64,000 nucleotides of DNA from NCBI GenBank assembly GCA_934668765.1, contig CAKUOH010000005.1, positions 1-64,000 on the forward strand. The letters are read 5' to 3'. Positions 34,271-43,499 of the stretch are shown here, one piece after another; within the stretch, counting starts at the first letter, position 1, and each line of letters opens with the position of its first letter. Position numbers and translations under genes: made by a program. Origin of the DNA: an uncultured Helicobacteraceae bacterium (GTDB lineage Bacteria; Campylobacterota; Campylobacteria; Campylobacterales; Helicobacteraceae). The notes under the pieces were generated by a model that saw only the letters and a program-made list of their open reading frames with translations, searched no databases and had not been told where the DNA came from.

Positions 34271-35362
34271 TTAATGTCCCATTGTTTTTGCTAATTGACT
34301 TAAAAACAAATTCATATTCTCAAGCCAATCAAAAGCTAATGGGTCGGCAGTTTTAAGACTAATCTTTGCTTCTTTGGCAAGGATTTGCGCGTTTTTGCTA
34401 GAAAATTGCGGTTGCGTGAAAATTACCTTAATATTGTGCTTTTTGATTAGCTCTAAAATTTCCTTTGTGTGTGCGATTTTAGCTTCCTTGCCGTCCTTTT
34501 CAATGGCAAATTCTTTAAGTCCTAGTTCATTTGCAATGTAAGAAAACGCAGGGTGATATACCAAAAACGCCCCGCCTTTGTTGCCAAAGACGCTTTTAAA
34601 ATGCGCAAACATTTTGTTAATCTCTTTTTCAAATCGCGCCAAATTTCGCTTATAAATCGCGCAGTTTGGGGCATCAATCTCACATAGATTATCGCTAATC
34701 ACTTTTGCGTGGGCTTTTGAGAGTTTAAATGAAAGCCAAATATGCGGATAGTGGCGATGGATATGTGATTCGCGTTCGTCTTTTAGCGATAAATCGGGGA
34801 TACTTGCCACTCGCTTCGTCAATAGACTATCAGTCTTATTTCCTTGCTCGTGGCGTCCATACCCCGATTTCTCATCTAAAATACTTCCGCGAATTTCGTG
34901 TGGATTGTCGCTAGATTCGCGTGAATCTGAGTTTGATTTGCTTTTAGCTTCGCTTGATTCGTGGCTAGATTCATTAGATTTGCCACTCAAATCGTCAAAA
35001 TCTTTATGAAAATGCGAATCTGCCAAATCCCCATATTCTGCCAAATACGCTTCTAATTCGCCTTTTTGCAAGGGCGCAATGATTTTTAGATTTGGATTTA
35101 CGCCCTCAAATCGCTTTTGCCACGCATTTTCAAATGGCATACCGATAGTGAAATAAATCTGCGATTTGCTTAACTTTTCTAGCTCTTTTATCAATGGCTC
35201 GTAAGTTTCTGGACTCTTGCCTTTTTGCACCATAATATTGACTTCCGCCAAATTTCCTGCAATTTTTTGCACGAAAAATGCCTGTGGAATTATGCTAACG
35301 CTAACACTTACTTTTGCAAACGACACGCTCACCGCTAATAACGCCATTATCAAAATTCTCAT
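34271..35362 (-). CDS. znuA: Periplasmic metal-binding protein of an ABC transporter (ZnuA-like)
   Basis: The 363-residue product has a signal peptide (MRILIMALLAVSVSFA) and the cluster A-I fold that binds Zn2+ or Mn2+. Likely metal ligands are His in RHYPHIWLS (about 208-216) and VYHPAFSYIANELGL (about 272). The variable loop between residues about 118 and 206, normally a His-rich loop, holds a Ser/Glu stretch (SHESSEAKSKSNSDSRESS) and then about 27 residues encoded by an 80 bp palindrome (34791-34870). The ATPase gene follows after six bases. It should deliver metal to a permease that is not encoded nearby. Confidence 0.8.
   Translation of the reverse strand: MRILIMALLAVSVSFAKVSVSVSIIPQAFFVQKIAGNLAEVNIMVQKGKSPETYEPLIKELEKLSKSQIYFTIGMPFENAWQKRFEGVNPNLKIIAPLQKGELEAYLAEYGDLADSHFHKDFDDLSGKSNESSHESSEAKSKSNSDSRESSDNPHEIRGSILDEKSGYGRHEQGNKTDSLLTKRVASIPDLSLKDERESHIHRHYPHIWLSFKLSKAHAKVISDNLCEIDAPNCAIYKRNLARFEKEINKMFAHFKSVFGNKGGAFLVYHPAFSYIANELGLKEFAIEKDGKEAKIAHTKEILELIKKHNIKVIFTQPQFSSKNAQILAKEAKISLKTADPLAFDWLENMNLFLSQLAKTMGH
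34791..34870. repeat. 80 bp palindrome inside the znuA-like gene
   Basis: AAATCGGGG begins and CCCCGATTT ends an 80 bp palindrome lying in the coding frame. GCCAC/GTGGC forms a second pairing block, and the centre is a small hairpin (AGACT and AGTCT on both strands). The central part (minus strand: ACGAGC, GGAAATA, GACT, ATTGACGAAG) resembles the centre of the ~125 bp elements in der, while the outer arms differ. Confidence 0.65.
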
Positions 35363-35445
35363 TTCTTAAATCTCCCTACAATATTTTATCGCCAAAATTC
35401 TAGCATTTTTCGCACCAAAAATCACACCAAAATTACAAACAAATC

Positions 35446-36525
35446 TTAAAGCAAAATCTCATTTTTGATTGTCAGTCCGAATCCATCAAGCGCGATATAT
35501 TGATGATTTTTGCGCGTGGATAATAGTGTGAAGTCGCCAATTTTTAAGCTTTTTAAAATCTGTGCGCCAATGCCTACAACCTTGCTTGATTCGCTTGCAT
35601 TGTTTTTATTTATTTGATTTTTTTGTCCCATCTCGTTATTTGCATTATTTAGGCACACCAAAAAACCGCCGTTTTCACGCAAAAACGCTACCGCTTTATT
35701 AAGCGTCTCAAATTCGCTACCTTCAAGTAATTTCAAAGTATTATTAAATGAATGAAAGCGCACATAAGGCGCAGAAGTAGCGTTAGATTCGTCATTTTTT
35801 GTGTTAAATTCATATACAATATGCGCCGAATCCAAATGGTCTATAAAGTCGATTCGCTCACACTCTGCGCCAAAAAACTGCACTTTTTTCGCGCTTACTT
35901 TTTCCACCAAAACTTCATATTGAAATTTATAATAAACTAAATCTGAGACATACAAAATCTTTAAGTCGTGCTTTTTGGCGAATTCTAACACGAAATTATC
36001 ATTATTGCCTGCCATCGTGCCGTCCTTTTTCATTAGCTCGCAAATCACAGCAATGGGTTTTAATCCCGCAATCTTACAAATATCCACACTCGCTTCCGTA
36101 TGCCCTGTGCGGACTAAAACGCCACCTTTTTTGGCAATGAGTGGGAAAATATGCCCGGGCTTTGCAAAATCCTCTGGGCGCGAGTTATCATCGCAAATTA
36201 GTTTGATTGTCATATCGCGCTCAAACGCACTAACGCCCGTTTTAGCGCGTTTTGCATCAACTGACACGGTAAAAGCCGTCTCGTGATTGGAGCTATTCTT
36301 ATCCACCATTAGCGGAAAATCTAGCTTTTTTGCAATTTCATTGGTCAAACTCACACACAAAACGCCTCGCGCCTCAGTTACCAAAAAATTCACTTTTTGA
36401 GGTGCTGAAAACTCTCCCGCATAGACTATATCTCCCTCATTTTCTCTGCCCTCATCATCCATTATAATTATCATTTCACCATTTTTTATCGCAGTAATAG
36501 CGTCCTCTACGCGCTTTAATTGCAT
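35446..36525 (-). CDS. ribB: 3,4-dihydroxy-2-butanone 4-phosphate synthase with a degenerate GTP cyclohydrolase II-like domain
   Basis: The 359-residue product makes the four-carbon precursor of riboflavin from ribulose 5-phosphate. The RibB domain (1-~205) has MDDEGRENEGDI (about 22-33) with the acidic active site, and GHTEASVDICKIAGL (about 140-154). The second domain (~210-359) aligns in place with RibA but lacks the zinc-binding cysteines and the usual active-site pattern, so it is unlikely to have cyclohydrolase activity; H. pylori has a similar arrangement. The frame is open from 36549, but AAGGA stands before the ATG at 36525. Confidence 0.88.
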   Translation of the reverse strand: MQLKRVEDAITAIKNGEMIIIMDDEGRENEGDIVYAGEFSAPQKVNFLVTEARGVLCVSLTNEIAKKLDFPLMVDKNSSNHETAFTVSVDAKRAKTGVSAFERDMTIKLICDDNSRPEDFAKPGHIFPLIAKKGGVLVRTGHTEASVDICKIAGLKPIAVICELMKKDGTMAGNNDNFVLEFAKKHDLKILYVSDLVYYKFQYEVLVEKVSAKKVQFFGAECERIDFIDHLDSAHIVYEFNTKNDESNATSAPYVRFHSFNNTLKLLEGSEFETLNKAVAFLRENGGFLVCLNNANNEMGQKNQINKNNASESSKVVGIGAQILKSLKIGDFTLLSTRKNHQYIALDGFGLTIKNEILL

Positions 36526-36599
36526 TTTGATTCCTTGCTTAAATTTCATTAAATATTTTTAAAAAAGTTGCGATTATAGCAAATTCTACTTAAAAACGC

Positions 36600-36629
36600 T
36601 TGACAAAAAAGCGCAAATTTAAATATAAT
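36600..36629 (+). promoter_or_regulatory. Strong promoter of the tRNA operon
   Basis: TTGACA (36600-36605) and TATAAT (36624-36629) match the -35 and -10 consensus perfectly with an 18-base spacer. The predicted start is near 36636, some 29 bases before tRNA-Gln. Confidence 0.8.
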
Positions 36630-36664
36630 TCGCGTTTTATTTGTAAGCTTAATTTGCGCTTTGG

Positions 36665-36739
36665 TGGGGTATAGCCAAGCGGTAAGGCAGCTGGTTTTGG
36701 TCCAGCCATTCAGAGGTTCGAATCCTTTTACCCCAGCCA
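36665..36739 (+). tRNA. tRNA-Gln (anticodon TTG)
   Basis: A complete cloverleaf can be drawn: acceptor TGGGGTA pairs with TACCCCA, the D arm contains AGCCAAGCGGTAAGGC, the anticodon loop in CTGGTTTTGGTCCAG carries TTG, and the T arm has GGTTCGAATCC. The discriminator base is G and CCA is encoded (36737-36739). It reads Gln codons CAA and probably CAG. In Helicobacter it is charged first with Glu and then amidated by GatCAB (known for the genus). Confidence 0.95.
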
Positions 36740-36799
36740 CTTTTGGATAAATCAAATCAAATTTTTATCTTTAAACAAATCCACGGTTTGATTTATTGT

Positions 36800-36876
<77 letters not shown>

Positions 36877-37036
36877 TTTATAAATTCTAATCCACGCAAA
36901 TTTAATCGAATCCAAACGGCATTTTTAAGATTCTTATAAAATCTATTTTGCTATGATTTTGCGATTTTTATTCGCGCTTGATTTTTAAAGATTCAAAGCC
37001 GATTTAAAGCATAAAATACAAGCACTTGGGGAAAAT

Positions 37037-37303
37037 TTGGAAGCAAAATTTATCACATTAGCCATCGAAACCTACAAAATCACGCTTTTAGTCTCACTCC
37101 CATTACTTTTGACAGGGCTAATCGTAGGATTGCTAATTAGCATTTTTCAAGCCACCACGCAAATAAATGACGCAACTCTTACCTTTATCCCAAAGATTTT
37201 GGCGATTATTGCGGTGCTTATTTTGACAATGCCTTGGATGCTAAATATGATTATTGATTATACAAGAATTTTGTTTAATATGATTCCAAATTTTCCCTTT
37301 TAA
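37037..37303 (+). CDS. fliQ: Flagellar export gate protein FliQ
   Basis: The 88-residue inner-membrane protein has two hydrophobic helices (about 15-38 and 52-75) separated by a polar loop with FQATTQINDATLTFIPK, the hallmark of FliQ/SctS. It assembles with FliP and FliR into the flagellar export gate. The start is TTG at 37037, preceded by TTGGGGAA. murB follows 34 bp later, the order also found in H. pylori. Confidence 0.93.
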   Translation: MEAKFITLAIETYKITLLVSLPLLLTGLIVGLLISIFQATTQINDATLTFIPKILAIIAVLILTMPWMLNMIIDYTRILFNMIPNFPF

Positions 37304-37337
37304 ATGCGCGATTTTTGATGAATCAAAGGCAATAAAA

Positions 37338-38141
37338 ATGCAAGAAAAAATAATAGATTTTGCCAAATATTCTAGCATTAAAATCGGTCCTAAAATCCCT
37401 GTGAAAATCGCGCAAAATATTGATGAGATTTTATCTTTGCAAGATTCGCATACTATCATCGGTGGCGCAAATAATATGCTGTTAAGTCCCCAAAATCACG
37501 CGCTTTTTATGCTAGGCAAAGAGTTTGATTATATCCGTGATTTGGGGGATTGTATCGAAGTTGGGGCTGATTGCAATGCAAGACAGGCATTTTTGTATTT
37601 TAGAGCGCAAAATTTGGGTGGATTAGAATTTTTAGGCACGATTCCGGGCAAAATGGGCGGGATTGTCAAAATGAATGCAGGAATGAAGCACCACGAAGTC
37701 GCAAATGCGATTTGTGGAGTGTGTGAAAATGGCGTGTGGCGTGAGAATGTTGCATTTTCTTATCGCAAAAGTGAGATTAGCGGGATAATTAGCGCGGTGC
37801 GATTTAAAAAAATATCGGACTTTGATTCGCAAATAGAATCGCAGTGTAAAATAATGCGAAGCAATCAGCCAAAAGGTGCAAGTGCGGGGAGCTTTTTTAG
37901 AAATCCAGCCGAAATTCCGCGTGGGTTTGAAAAGCCAAAAAGTGCAGGAGAGTTGCTTGATATGGCAGGATTCAAAGGACGACAAATTGGTGGCGTAAAA
38001 TTTAGTGAGATTCACGCGAATTTTTTGATAAACTGCGGTGGTGGGAGTTTTGCGGACGCAATAACACTTACAAATCTCGCTAAAGACGCTGTGAAAGAAA
38101 AATTCGGCATTGAATTACAAAGCGAAGTGGTGGTAATATAA
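37338..38141 (+). CDS. murB: UDP-N-acetylenolpyruvoylglucosamine reductase
   Basis: The 267-residue FAD enzyme makes UDP-MurNAc for peptidoglycan. It is the short form typical of Helicobacter. Visible parts are GGANNMLLSP (about 35-44, FAD site), GTIPGKMGGIVKMNAGM (about 98-114), the catalytic Ser in GASAGSFFRNP (about 180-190), and FKGRQIGGVKFSEIHANFLIN (about 213-233) near the C-terminal Glu-rich end. ATG at 37338 follows AAGGCAA. Confidence 0.94.
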   Translation: MQEKIIDFAKYSSIKIGPKIPVKIAQNIDEILSLQDSHTIIGGANNMLLSPQNHALFMLGKEFDYIRDLGDCIEVGADCNARQAFLYFRAQNLGGLEFLGTIPGKMGGIVKMNAGMKHHEVANAICGVCENGVWRENVAFSYRKSEISGIISAVRFKKISDFDSQIESQCKIMRSNQPKGASAGSFFRNPAEIPRGFEKPKSAGELLDMAGFKGRQIGGVKFSEIHANFLINCGGGSFADAITLTNLAKDAVKEKFGIELQSEVVVI

Positions 38142-38178
38142 ATATGATTCGTGGCAATTTTTTAGTAGGCAAAATCCC

Positions 38179-38748
38179 CTAAAAATGCCGCCTATATCCT
38201 AACAATAATTTAAACATTCCGCCTAGCGTGGCATTTTTGACTTGATTTGGCAGGGCATAAGTTAGATTGCTAATTCCACCACCTATTTCAAAAAATAGCG
38301 TGTGTCCGCCAAGAGAGATAAATTCGTGTCCTAGCCCACCTTGTATTTCGTAATAAAATGGCGCACTGCCCAAGCCATTTGCCGAAACCAGCCCAAATCC
38401 ACCGCTCACATAAAAATAGGGGCGAAAAAACGAAAAGCCTATGTATGATGTTACCGAGCTGCCCATAAGAAGCCCAGCCATAATCTTTTCGTGAAATATT
38501 AGCGCAAATGAATCATATCGATTGTGCTGTAATTTTAGCCCTTTCATCTCCATTGAGATGATATTGTGAAGTTGCCAAGATGGCGAGCTATATAGTGCGA
38601 ATCCAAACTCCAAACCCGCACCCATAGTCGTGCCTAAATCTGCATACGCACCAAGAGAGAGATTGCTTTCGTGGCTAAAATCATCTGCTTTTAGATTTGC
38701 ACTTATCGCGCTTAAAAGTAGCACAAAAATCAAACATTTTTTAATCAT
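38179..38748 (-). CDS. Small outer-membrane beta-barrel protein (hypothetical)
   Basis: The 189-residue product has a clear signal peptide (MIKKCLIFVLLLSAISANLKA) and a mature part rich in Gly and aromatic residues with alternating polarity (GAYADLGTTMGAGLEFGFAL, GFSFFRPYFYVSGGFGL), ending in Arg-Arg-His-Phe. This looks like an eight-stranded barrel of the outer membrane. I cannot assign a named family. It converges with murB and is preceded by a repeat-rich stretch. Confidence 0.65.
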   Translation of the reverse strand: MIKKCLIFVLLLSAISANLKADDFSHESNLSLGAYADLGTTMGAGLEFGFALYSSPSWQLHNIISMEMKGLKLQHNRYDSFALIFHEKIMAGLLMGSSVTSYIGFSFFRPYFYVSGGFGLVSANGLGSAPFYYEIQGGLGHEFISLGGHTLFFEIGGGISNLTYALPNQVKNATLGGMFKLLLGYRRHF

Positions 38749-39252
38749 AAAATCTCCTTGTTTATAGAGTATAGTAATTCGGCAATTTTAGCGAAAAGTT
38801 GTTAGATTTTTACAAAAAGCGCGGGTTTGCGTGAATCTAAAAGTATTTTTTTGGATTGCTTCACTTCGTTTGCAATGACAGGGCAAGGCGAATCGTCATT
38901 GCGAGATTTGCGCTTTTGGGGTGCAAGTCGTGGCAATCTACAAATCTATACTCCCCGTCATTGCGAGGCGCGTGAGTGAAACGAACGCAACGAAGCAATC
39001 CAAATCACGCAAATCTAAAAGATAAATAAAATCAATATCCCACAAAAGCGAATCGCTAAATTATTGCATTTAGATTTACCCAAAGTAAGCGATTTGCATA
39101 AGATACACAAAGCCTACTTAATAGATTGCTTTGCGCGAATCTACGATTCGCCTCGCAATGACGATTCGTTAAGATTTACCCACCCCCTTAATCCCCTCCG
39201 CAAGGGAGGGGGAAAGTGTGATGTTACCATCTGCAAGGGAGGGGGAATCAAA
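38749..39252. repeat. Gene-free stretch filled with REP-like and C/G-rich repeats
   Basis: At least four REP-like units lie here: 38853-38882 (GGATTGCTTC...TGCAATGACA), 38900-38938 (GTCATTGCGAGATTTGCGC...GTCGTGGCAATC), 38958-39002 (GTCATTGCGAGGCGCGTGAG...CGAAGCAATCC) and 39122-39163. A C-rich element (CACCCCCTTAATCCCCTCCG, from 39180) and two G-rich partners (GCAAGGGAGGGGG) follow up to 39245. I see no gene; a 70-codon frame at 39064 is repeat-derived. Confidence 0.65.
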
Positions 39253-41577
39253 TCAAAAATCATACTTCAACGATAGCCAATAGTTTCGGCTAGGCAGGAT
39301 TCGCTTATATTGATTTGTGTAGCTTTTGTTGTCATTAAATATAATCGGGTCCCAAAAGTTCGTATCTAGCAAATTATTGATTGCAAATGTCGCACTCAAG
39401 CCAAAATCAAATTTATAGCTTAATGACAAATCTAATATTTGATAATCTTTGTAAAACTTGCCAATAGCTCCACGCACTAGGTTATTTCCAGCAGTAGTGT
39501 TATTTGGCGCAGGGATAGGCGTGGGCGTTTGAAATTTTCCACTCCATCGCAAAAACGCCTCAAAGCCACCGATTTTATAGCTAGGTTTGATGACAAAGCT
39601 ATGGCGTGGGATTAGATTTAGCGGTTCGCCTTTGTAGTAGTCCGCATACGAAGTAGTCCCTCTTCTTTGCGAAGAGCTTAAAATCTCCGTATAAGTGAAA
39701 GCATAGCTCATATCAAGCCCGATTCCATAATAAATAGGTTTTAGTTTAAAGGCAAGTTCCGCGCCTGTGATGAGCGATTTATCTACATTTAGCACCCTTG
39801 AGCAAGTAGAATTGTCCGTGCAAGTGCCATCTGTATATGGTTGTGTAGAGATTTTGTCGCGAAAATCTGTATAATATCCTGTAAGCGTTAGATTTGTGGA
39901 TTCAAAATCAAAAATCGCGCTTAATTCGTAATTCCAGCTTTGCTCGGGCTTTAAATTTTTGCTTCCTAGTGTGCCTGAGTTAGTCGCAGTCATATTCCAC
40001 CCATCATAAAGATAGCTTAATTGTGGCACTAGCACACCGCTTGAGATTCCAGCTTTAAATGTGAGCCATTTGGTGGGAAATACATTGACATAAAAGCGTG
40101 GATTTGGCACGGCTATGGATTTAAATTTATCACTATAATTTAGTCGCAATCCCAAAGTCGTGGATACATAGTCATTGATTATATATTCGCCCTCGCCAAA
40201 GATTGCCACTTGGTGCATATCCATTTTTATGCCATTAGATTTGCGCCATAGATTTTCATAGAGATAGTATAGCCCACCATTAAAGATGATAGCCCCAGCA
40301 AAGTCCAAATCAAAGGCTTTGTTATAAGTGCTTTGAAAAACCACATCTTGATTGATACTTGCATTTCCCCACGCCACAGAATCGCCCTTATTTGCGCCAA
40401 TGCGGACATTATTATGCGAAGCCCACAAAGTCGCAGAGTATTGAATGTAAGAATTTAGTTTGCCCCAATCATAGTCTGCATCGTGATTTAGCACAGAATT
40501 TATTTTGTAAAAATCGCGGATTGCTGTGATTTGACGCCCAGAAGTGTTTAGTGAGCCTACACGGGCAAAATACGCTTCTGCGTCAAAGTAAAGGCTATTG
40601 TGTTCATCAGGCGTATAGTTAAAGCGAAATCCTGCATTCCAATTTGTAAATCCCGTAGAAGAGTGCGTGGCGTAGGGATTTGCGTAAGGATTTGAGTTTT
40701 GTGCGCCATTACCACCACCTCCGCCTGTCGTGGCGGCTACTAATCCCGCAGGTTTATAAAATCTATTATTTTCGCCATATTTATAGCCACCGCGCAAATT
40801 TAATGAAAGCGTTTTTTCTACTAATGGAGTGGTTATATATGCGTTTATGCCATAAGTATTGCCAAATATATCGTGGTGTTCGGCAAGTTTTGTATCCACT
40901 TGCACACCTGCTGTTACTTTGTCTGTGTGTTTTTTAGTGATGATATTTATCACGCCACCCATCGCATCAGAACCATAAATCGTGCTTGCAGGTCCGCGAA
41001 TGACTTCGATTCGCTCAATCATTGAAGGCGGTGGCATATTTGAGTTTAACGCCTCGCCAAAGCCATTTGTGCTAAATCCTTGCGCGACATTTTGCCGTTT
41101 GCCATCGATAAGGATTAGCGTGTAGGCAGAGCCTAGCCCACGCATAGAGATAGAATTGCCACCTGTTTTTTGCATCTCTATCGACACACCGGGGACATCT
41201 TGCACAGCATCTCCCAAATCGCGAATGGGACGGCTCATAATCTCTTCTTTTGGGATTATGCTAATGGTGGCTGGAGCTTCCTTAATGTCTTGCTCATAGC
41301 CACTTGCAGAAATTACACTCTCCCCGATATAAACTTCATCGGCTTCGGCGATTTGGGCTTCTATGCTTTTGGATTCGACTGAATCTACGCTAGATTCGCG
41401 TGAATCTTGTGAATCTTGGCGTAAATCTAAACTCGAATCCGTGCTTTGTGTGCTTGAATCTTGAGAATCTAACTCATCGGCATTGAGATTTTGTCCTAAA
41501 ATCCCCCCCCCCATTAGCGTTGCAACTAATAGGACTTTGGCGAAAAATTTGCATTGTTTGAACGGTGTAGTTTTCAT
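39253..41577 (-). CDS. TonB-dependent outer-membrane receptor (CfrA/CirA type), phase variable
   Basis: The 774-residue receptor has a signal peptide, an Asp/Ser-rich stretch (about 35-75, with QDSRESSVDSVESKS), a TonB box-like ESVISASG (about 88), a full plug (about 95-220) with PGVSIEMQKTGGNSISMRG, LILIDGKRQN and IERIEVIRGPASTIYGSDAM, and a 22-strand barrel ending SLKYDF. It resembles siderophore receptors such as CfrA. A G10 tract at codons 22-25, in the signal peptide, makes it phase variable. The frame is open from 41589, but GGAG precedes the ATG at 41577. The ligand, probably a ferric siderophore, is inferred. Confidence 0.88.
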   Translation of the reverse strand: MKTTPFKQCKFFAKVLLVATLMGGGILGQNLNADELDSQDSSTQSTDSSLDLRQDSQDSRESSVDSVESKSIEAQIAEADEVYIGESVISASGYEQDIKEAPATISIIPKEEIMSRPIRDLGDAVQDVPGVSIEMQKTGGNSISMRGLGSAYTLILIDGKRQNVAQGFSTNGFGEALNSNMPPPSMIERIEVIRGPASTIYGSDAMGGVINIITKKHTDKVTAGVQVDTKLAEHHDIFGNTYGINAYITTPLVEKTLSLNLRGGYKYGENNRFYKPAGLVAATTGGGGGNGAQNSNPYANPYATHSSTGFTNWNAGFRFNYTPDEHNSLYFDAEAYFARVGSLNTSGRQITAIRDFYKINSVLNHDADYDWGKLNSYIQYSATLWASHNNVRIGANKGDSVAWGNASINQDVVFQSTYNKAFDLDFAGAIIFNGGLYYLYENLWRKSNGIKMDMHQVAIFGEGEYIINDYVSTTLGLRLNYSDKFKSIAVPNPRFYVNVFPTKWLTFKAGISSGVLVPQLSYLYDGWNMTATNSGTLGSKNLKPEQSWNYELSAIFDFESTNLTLTGYYTDFRDKISTQPYTDGTCTDNSTCSRVLNVDKSLITGAELAFKLKPIYYGIGLDMSYAFTYTEILSSSQRRGTTSYADYYKGEPLNLIPRHSFVIKPSYKIGGFEAFLRWSGKFQTPTPIPAPNNTTAGNNLVRGAIGKFYKDYQILDLSLSYKFDFGLSATFAINNLLDTNFWDPIIFNDNKSYTNQYKRILPSRNYWLSLKYDF
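41503..41512. repeat. C10/G10 homopolymer, contingency tract in receptor signal peptide
   Basis: Ten consecutive C on the plus strand read as G10 in the receptor gene and code for Met-Gly-Gly-Gly at residues 22-25, inside the signal peptide. A change by one base would end translation soon after and remove the whole receptor. Confidence 0.82.
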
Positions 41578-41844
41578 AATGTGCTCCATTTTATAAATTT
41601 GAAATGTGAATTTTCTTTAAGATTCACGCGTGATTTGCGGATATTTTGTTAATTCTGCTAGGAATCTGCTACCATATTTTACGAATCATTCTTATAGTAA
41701 ATCTTAAAAAAGCGAATGGTAGTATTTTGAAATTTAAATTTAACTTAAATATAAGAATTGTTTTTAAAATGTGTAACCTTGCAATCTTTAAAACAAATTT
41801 TGCTACAATCTGCACTTAATTTTTACGATAAAAAGGACGGATTT
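41578..41844. other. Divergent regulatory region between receptor and DAHP synthase genes
   Basis: This AT-rich stretch separates two divergent genes. CTACCAT (41669-41675) and ATGGTAG (41716-41722) are complements 40 bases apart, and the region between them is AT-rich. No clear Fur box was recognised. A possible -10 for the downstream gene is CTACAAT at about 41805-41811. Confidence 0.35.
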
Positions 41845-43206
41845 ATGCGACATATTGCAGAGGATTGGACGCCAAAGAGCTGGAGAAATTTTCCTATCAA
41901 ACAACAGCCTACTTATAAGGATAAGGCACTTTTAAAGCGCGTGGAGAGCGAGTTAAAAGGCTATCCGCCATTAGTTTTTGCAGGAGAGGCAAGGAATCTT
42001 AAAAAACGCCTTGCCGATGCCGCTAACGGCAGGGCATTTTTGCTTCAGGGTGGCGACTGCGCCGAATCTTTCAATCAATTTAACGCCATAAATATCCGTG
42101 ATATGTTTAAGGTGATAATGCAGATGAGCGCGATTTTGACATTTGCAGGCGGAATGCCTGTGGTGAAAGTCGGGCGACTTGCAGGGCAGTTTGCAAAGCC
42201 TAGAAGCAATGATAGCGAAGTGGTAAATGGCGTGGAAATCCCTATTTATCGGGGCGATATTATAAATAGCACGGATTTTAGCCTAGAGGCACGGACGCCA
42301 AATCCCAAGCGAATGCTACAAGCCTACAATCAATCCGCTGCCACGCTAAACCTACTCCGCGCCTTTGCGCAAGGGGGATTCGCGGATTTAAATGAAGTGC
42401 ATAAGTGGAATATGAAATTTGTCAAAAATAACGCATTTGGCAAGAAATACGAGGTTTTGGCAGAGCGAATCACAGAGGCACTGAACTTTATGGAATCTTG
42501 TGGCATAAACACGCAAAACACGCAGCAGCTCAAAGAAACGGAGTTTTACACAAGCCACGAGGCGTTGCTACTAAATTACGAAGAGCAGCTCTGTCGCAAG
42601 GATTCGCTAACGGAGCAGTGGTATGACTGCTCGGCGCATATGCTTTGGATAGGGGAGCGCACACGGGGGCTTAATGAAGCGCATATAGAGTTTTTGCGTG
42701 GCGTGGAAAATCCGCTTGGTGTGAAAATCGGTAGCACCGCGACAAAGGACGAAATTATGGGCATTTGCGATGCACTAAATCCGCAGAATGAAGCAGGGCG
42801 ACTAAATCTCATCGTGCGAATGGGCGCAGATAAGATAAAGGCAAAACTGCCCACGCTTTTAAAGGATATTTTGCCTGAAGGGCGCAAGATTTTGTGGAGT
42901 ATCGACCCGATGCACGGCAATACGATAAAAGCAGGTAATGGCTACAAAACCCGCGCATTTGATAAAATTTTGGAGGAAGTGAAAAGCTTTTTTGAGATTC
43001 ACAAGGCGCATAATAGCTATGCTGGAGGCATTCACCTTGAGATGACAGGGCAAGATGTAACGGAATGTATCGGTGGCGGGGCGCAAATCACAGAGAGTGC
43101 GTTAGCGTCAAATTATAGCACACAATGCGACCCGCGACTAAATGCTACACAGGCGATTGAGTTGGCGTTTTTGCTAGCTGATGTGCTAAAAAAGCGCGTG
43201 AAATAA
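41845..43206 (+). CDS. aroG: 3-deoxy-7-phosphoheptulonate (DAHP) synthase, class II
   Basis: The 453-residue enzyme starts the shikimate pathway by condensing phosphoenolpyruvate and erythrose 4-phosphate. It is the class II (plant-like) type: [17 protein letters not shown] (about 7-23), [28 protein letters not shown] (about 71-81, metal Cys), [14 protein letters not shown] (about 106-119), WIGERTRGL and [11 protein letters not shown] (about 352-362). The frame is open from 41758, but the conserved protein begins at the ATG at 41845, which has AAGGAC in front. H. pylori has the same class. Confidence 0.95.
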   Translation: MRHIAEDWTPKSWRNFPIKQQPTYKDKALLKRVESELKGYPPLVFAGEARNLKKRLADAANGRAFLLQGGDCAESFNQFNAINIRDMFKVIMQMSAILTFAGGMPVVKVGRLAGQFAKPRSNDSEVVNGVEIPIYRGDIINSTDFSLEARTPNPKRMLQAYNQSAATLNLLRAFAQGGFADLNEVHKWNMKFVKNNAFGKKYEVLAERITEALNFMESCGINTQNTQQLKETEFYTSHEALLLNYEEQLCRKDSLTEQWYDCSAHMLWIGERTRGLNEAHIEFLRGVENPLGVKIGSTATKDEIMGICDALNPQNEAGRLNLIVRMGADKIKAKLPTLLKDILPEGRKILWSIDPMHGNTIKAGNGYKTRAFDKILEEVKSFFEIHKAHNSYAGGIHLEMTGQDVTECIGGGAQITESALASNYSTQCDPRLNATQAIELAFLLADVLKKRVK

Positions 43207-43499
43207 ATCTGCTTTTTTGCAATTTGTGTCTTTGCATGCAATTCACACGAAGTTTGCACTATTGCTTCGTCAATCCGTAAGGCGAATCAGGGCGTAAAAA
43301 GTCGTCATTGCGAGATTTTGCGATTCGCAAAATCGTGGCAATCCAAACAAAATTCGTCATCTTAAAGCAGAAGCGCGAAATCCAAAAAATGTCATTGCAA
43401 GGGCGATTCGTAGATTAACGCAAAGCAATATATGAATCTATACAAGCAATCTTAATGACAAATCCGCTCAAATCTAAACAATTCCCATTATTTCTTTGA
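43207..43499. repeat. Intergenic stretch with REP-like repeats and one end of the ~125 bp element
   Basis: A REP-like unit with perfect inner arms lies at 43304-43344 (GTCATTGCGAGATTTTGC...GCAAAATCGTGGCAATCC). Degenerate copies occur at 43262-43278 and 43392-43450. At 43220-43243 CAATTTGTGTCTTTGCATGC resembles one end of the larger palindromic element found in der. No gene is seen. Confidence 0.6.

Noticed and set aside
36549..36755. 68-codon minus-strand frame across the tRNA-Gln gene
   Set aside because: It is antisense to a clear tRNA and its promoter; frames like this are a known artefact of tRNA genes.
39064..39276. 70-codon plus-strand frame after the small barrel gene
   Set aside because: It consists of REP-like and C/G-rich repeat sequence and overlaps the end of the TonB receptor gene.
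41590..41760. Fur or NikR operator in front of the siderophore-type receptor
   Set aside because: The region is AT-rich and holds a distant CTACCAT/ATGGTAG pair, but neither a Fur-box (GATAAT repeats) nor a TATTATT-N11-AATAATA NikR site is convincing.
41758..41844. Longer start for DAHP synthase
   Set aside because: The class II enzyme begins at the ATG at 41845, which has AAGGAC before it; the upstream codons lie in the promoter region.
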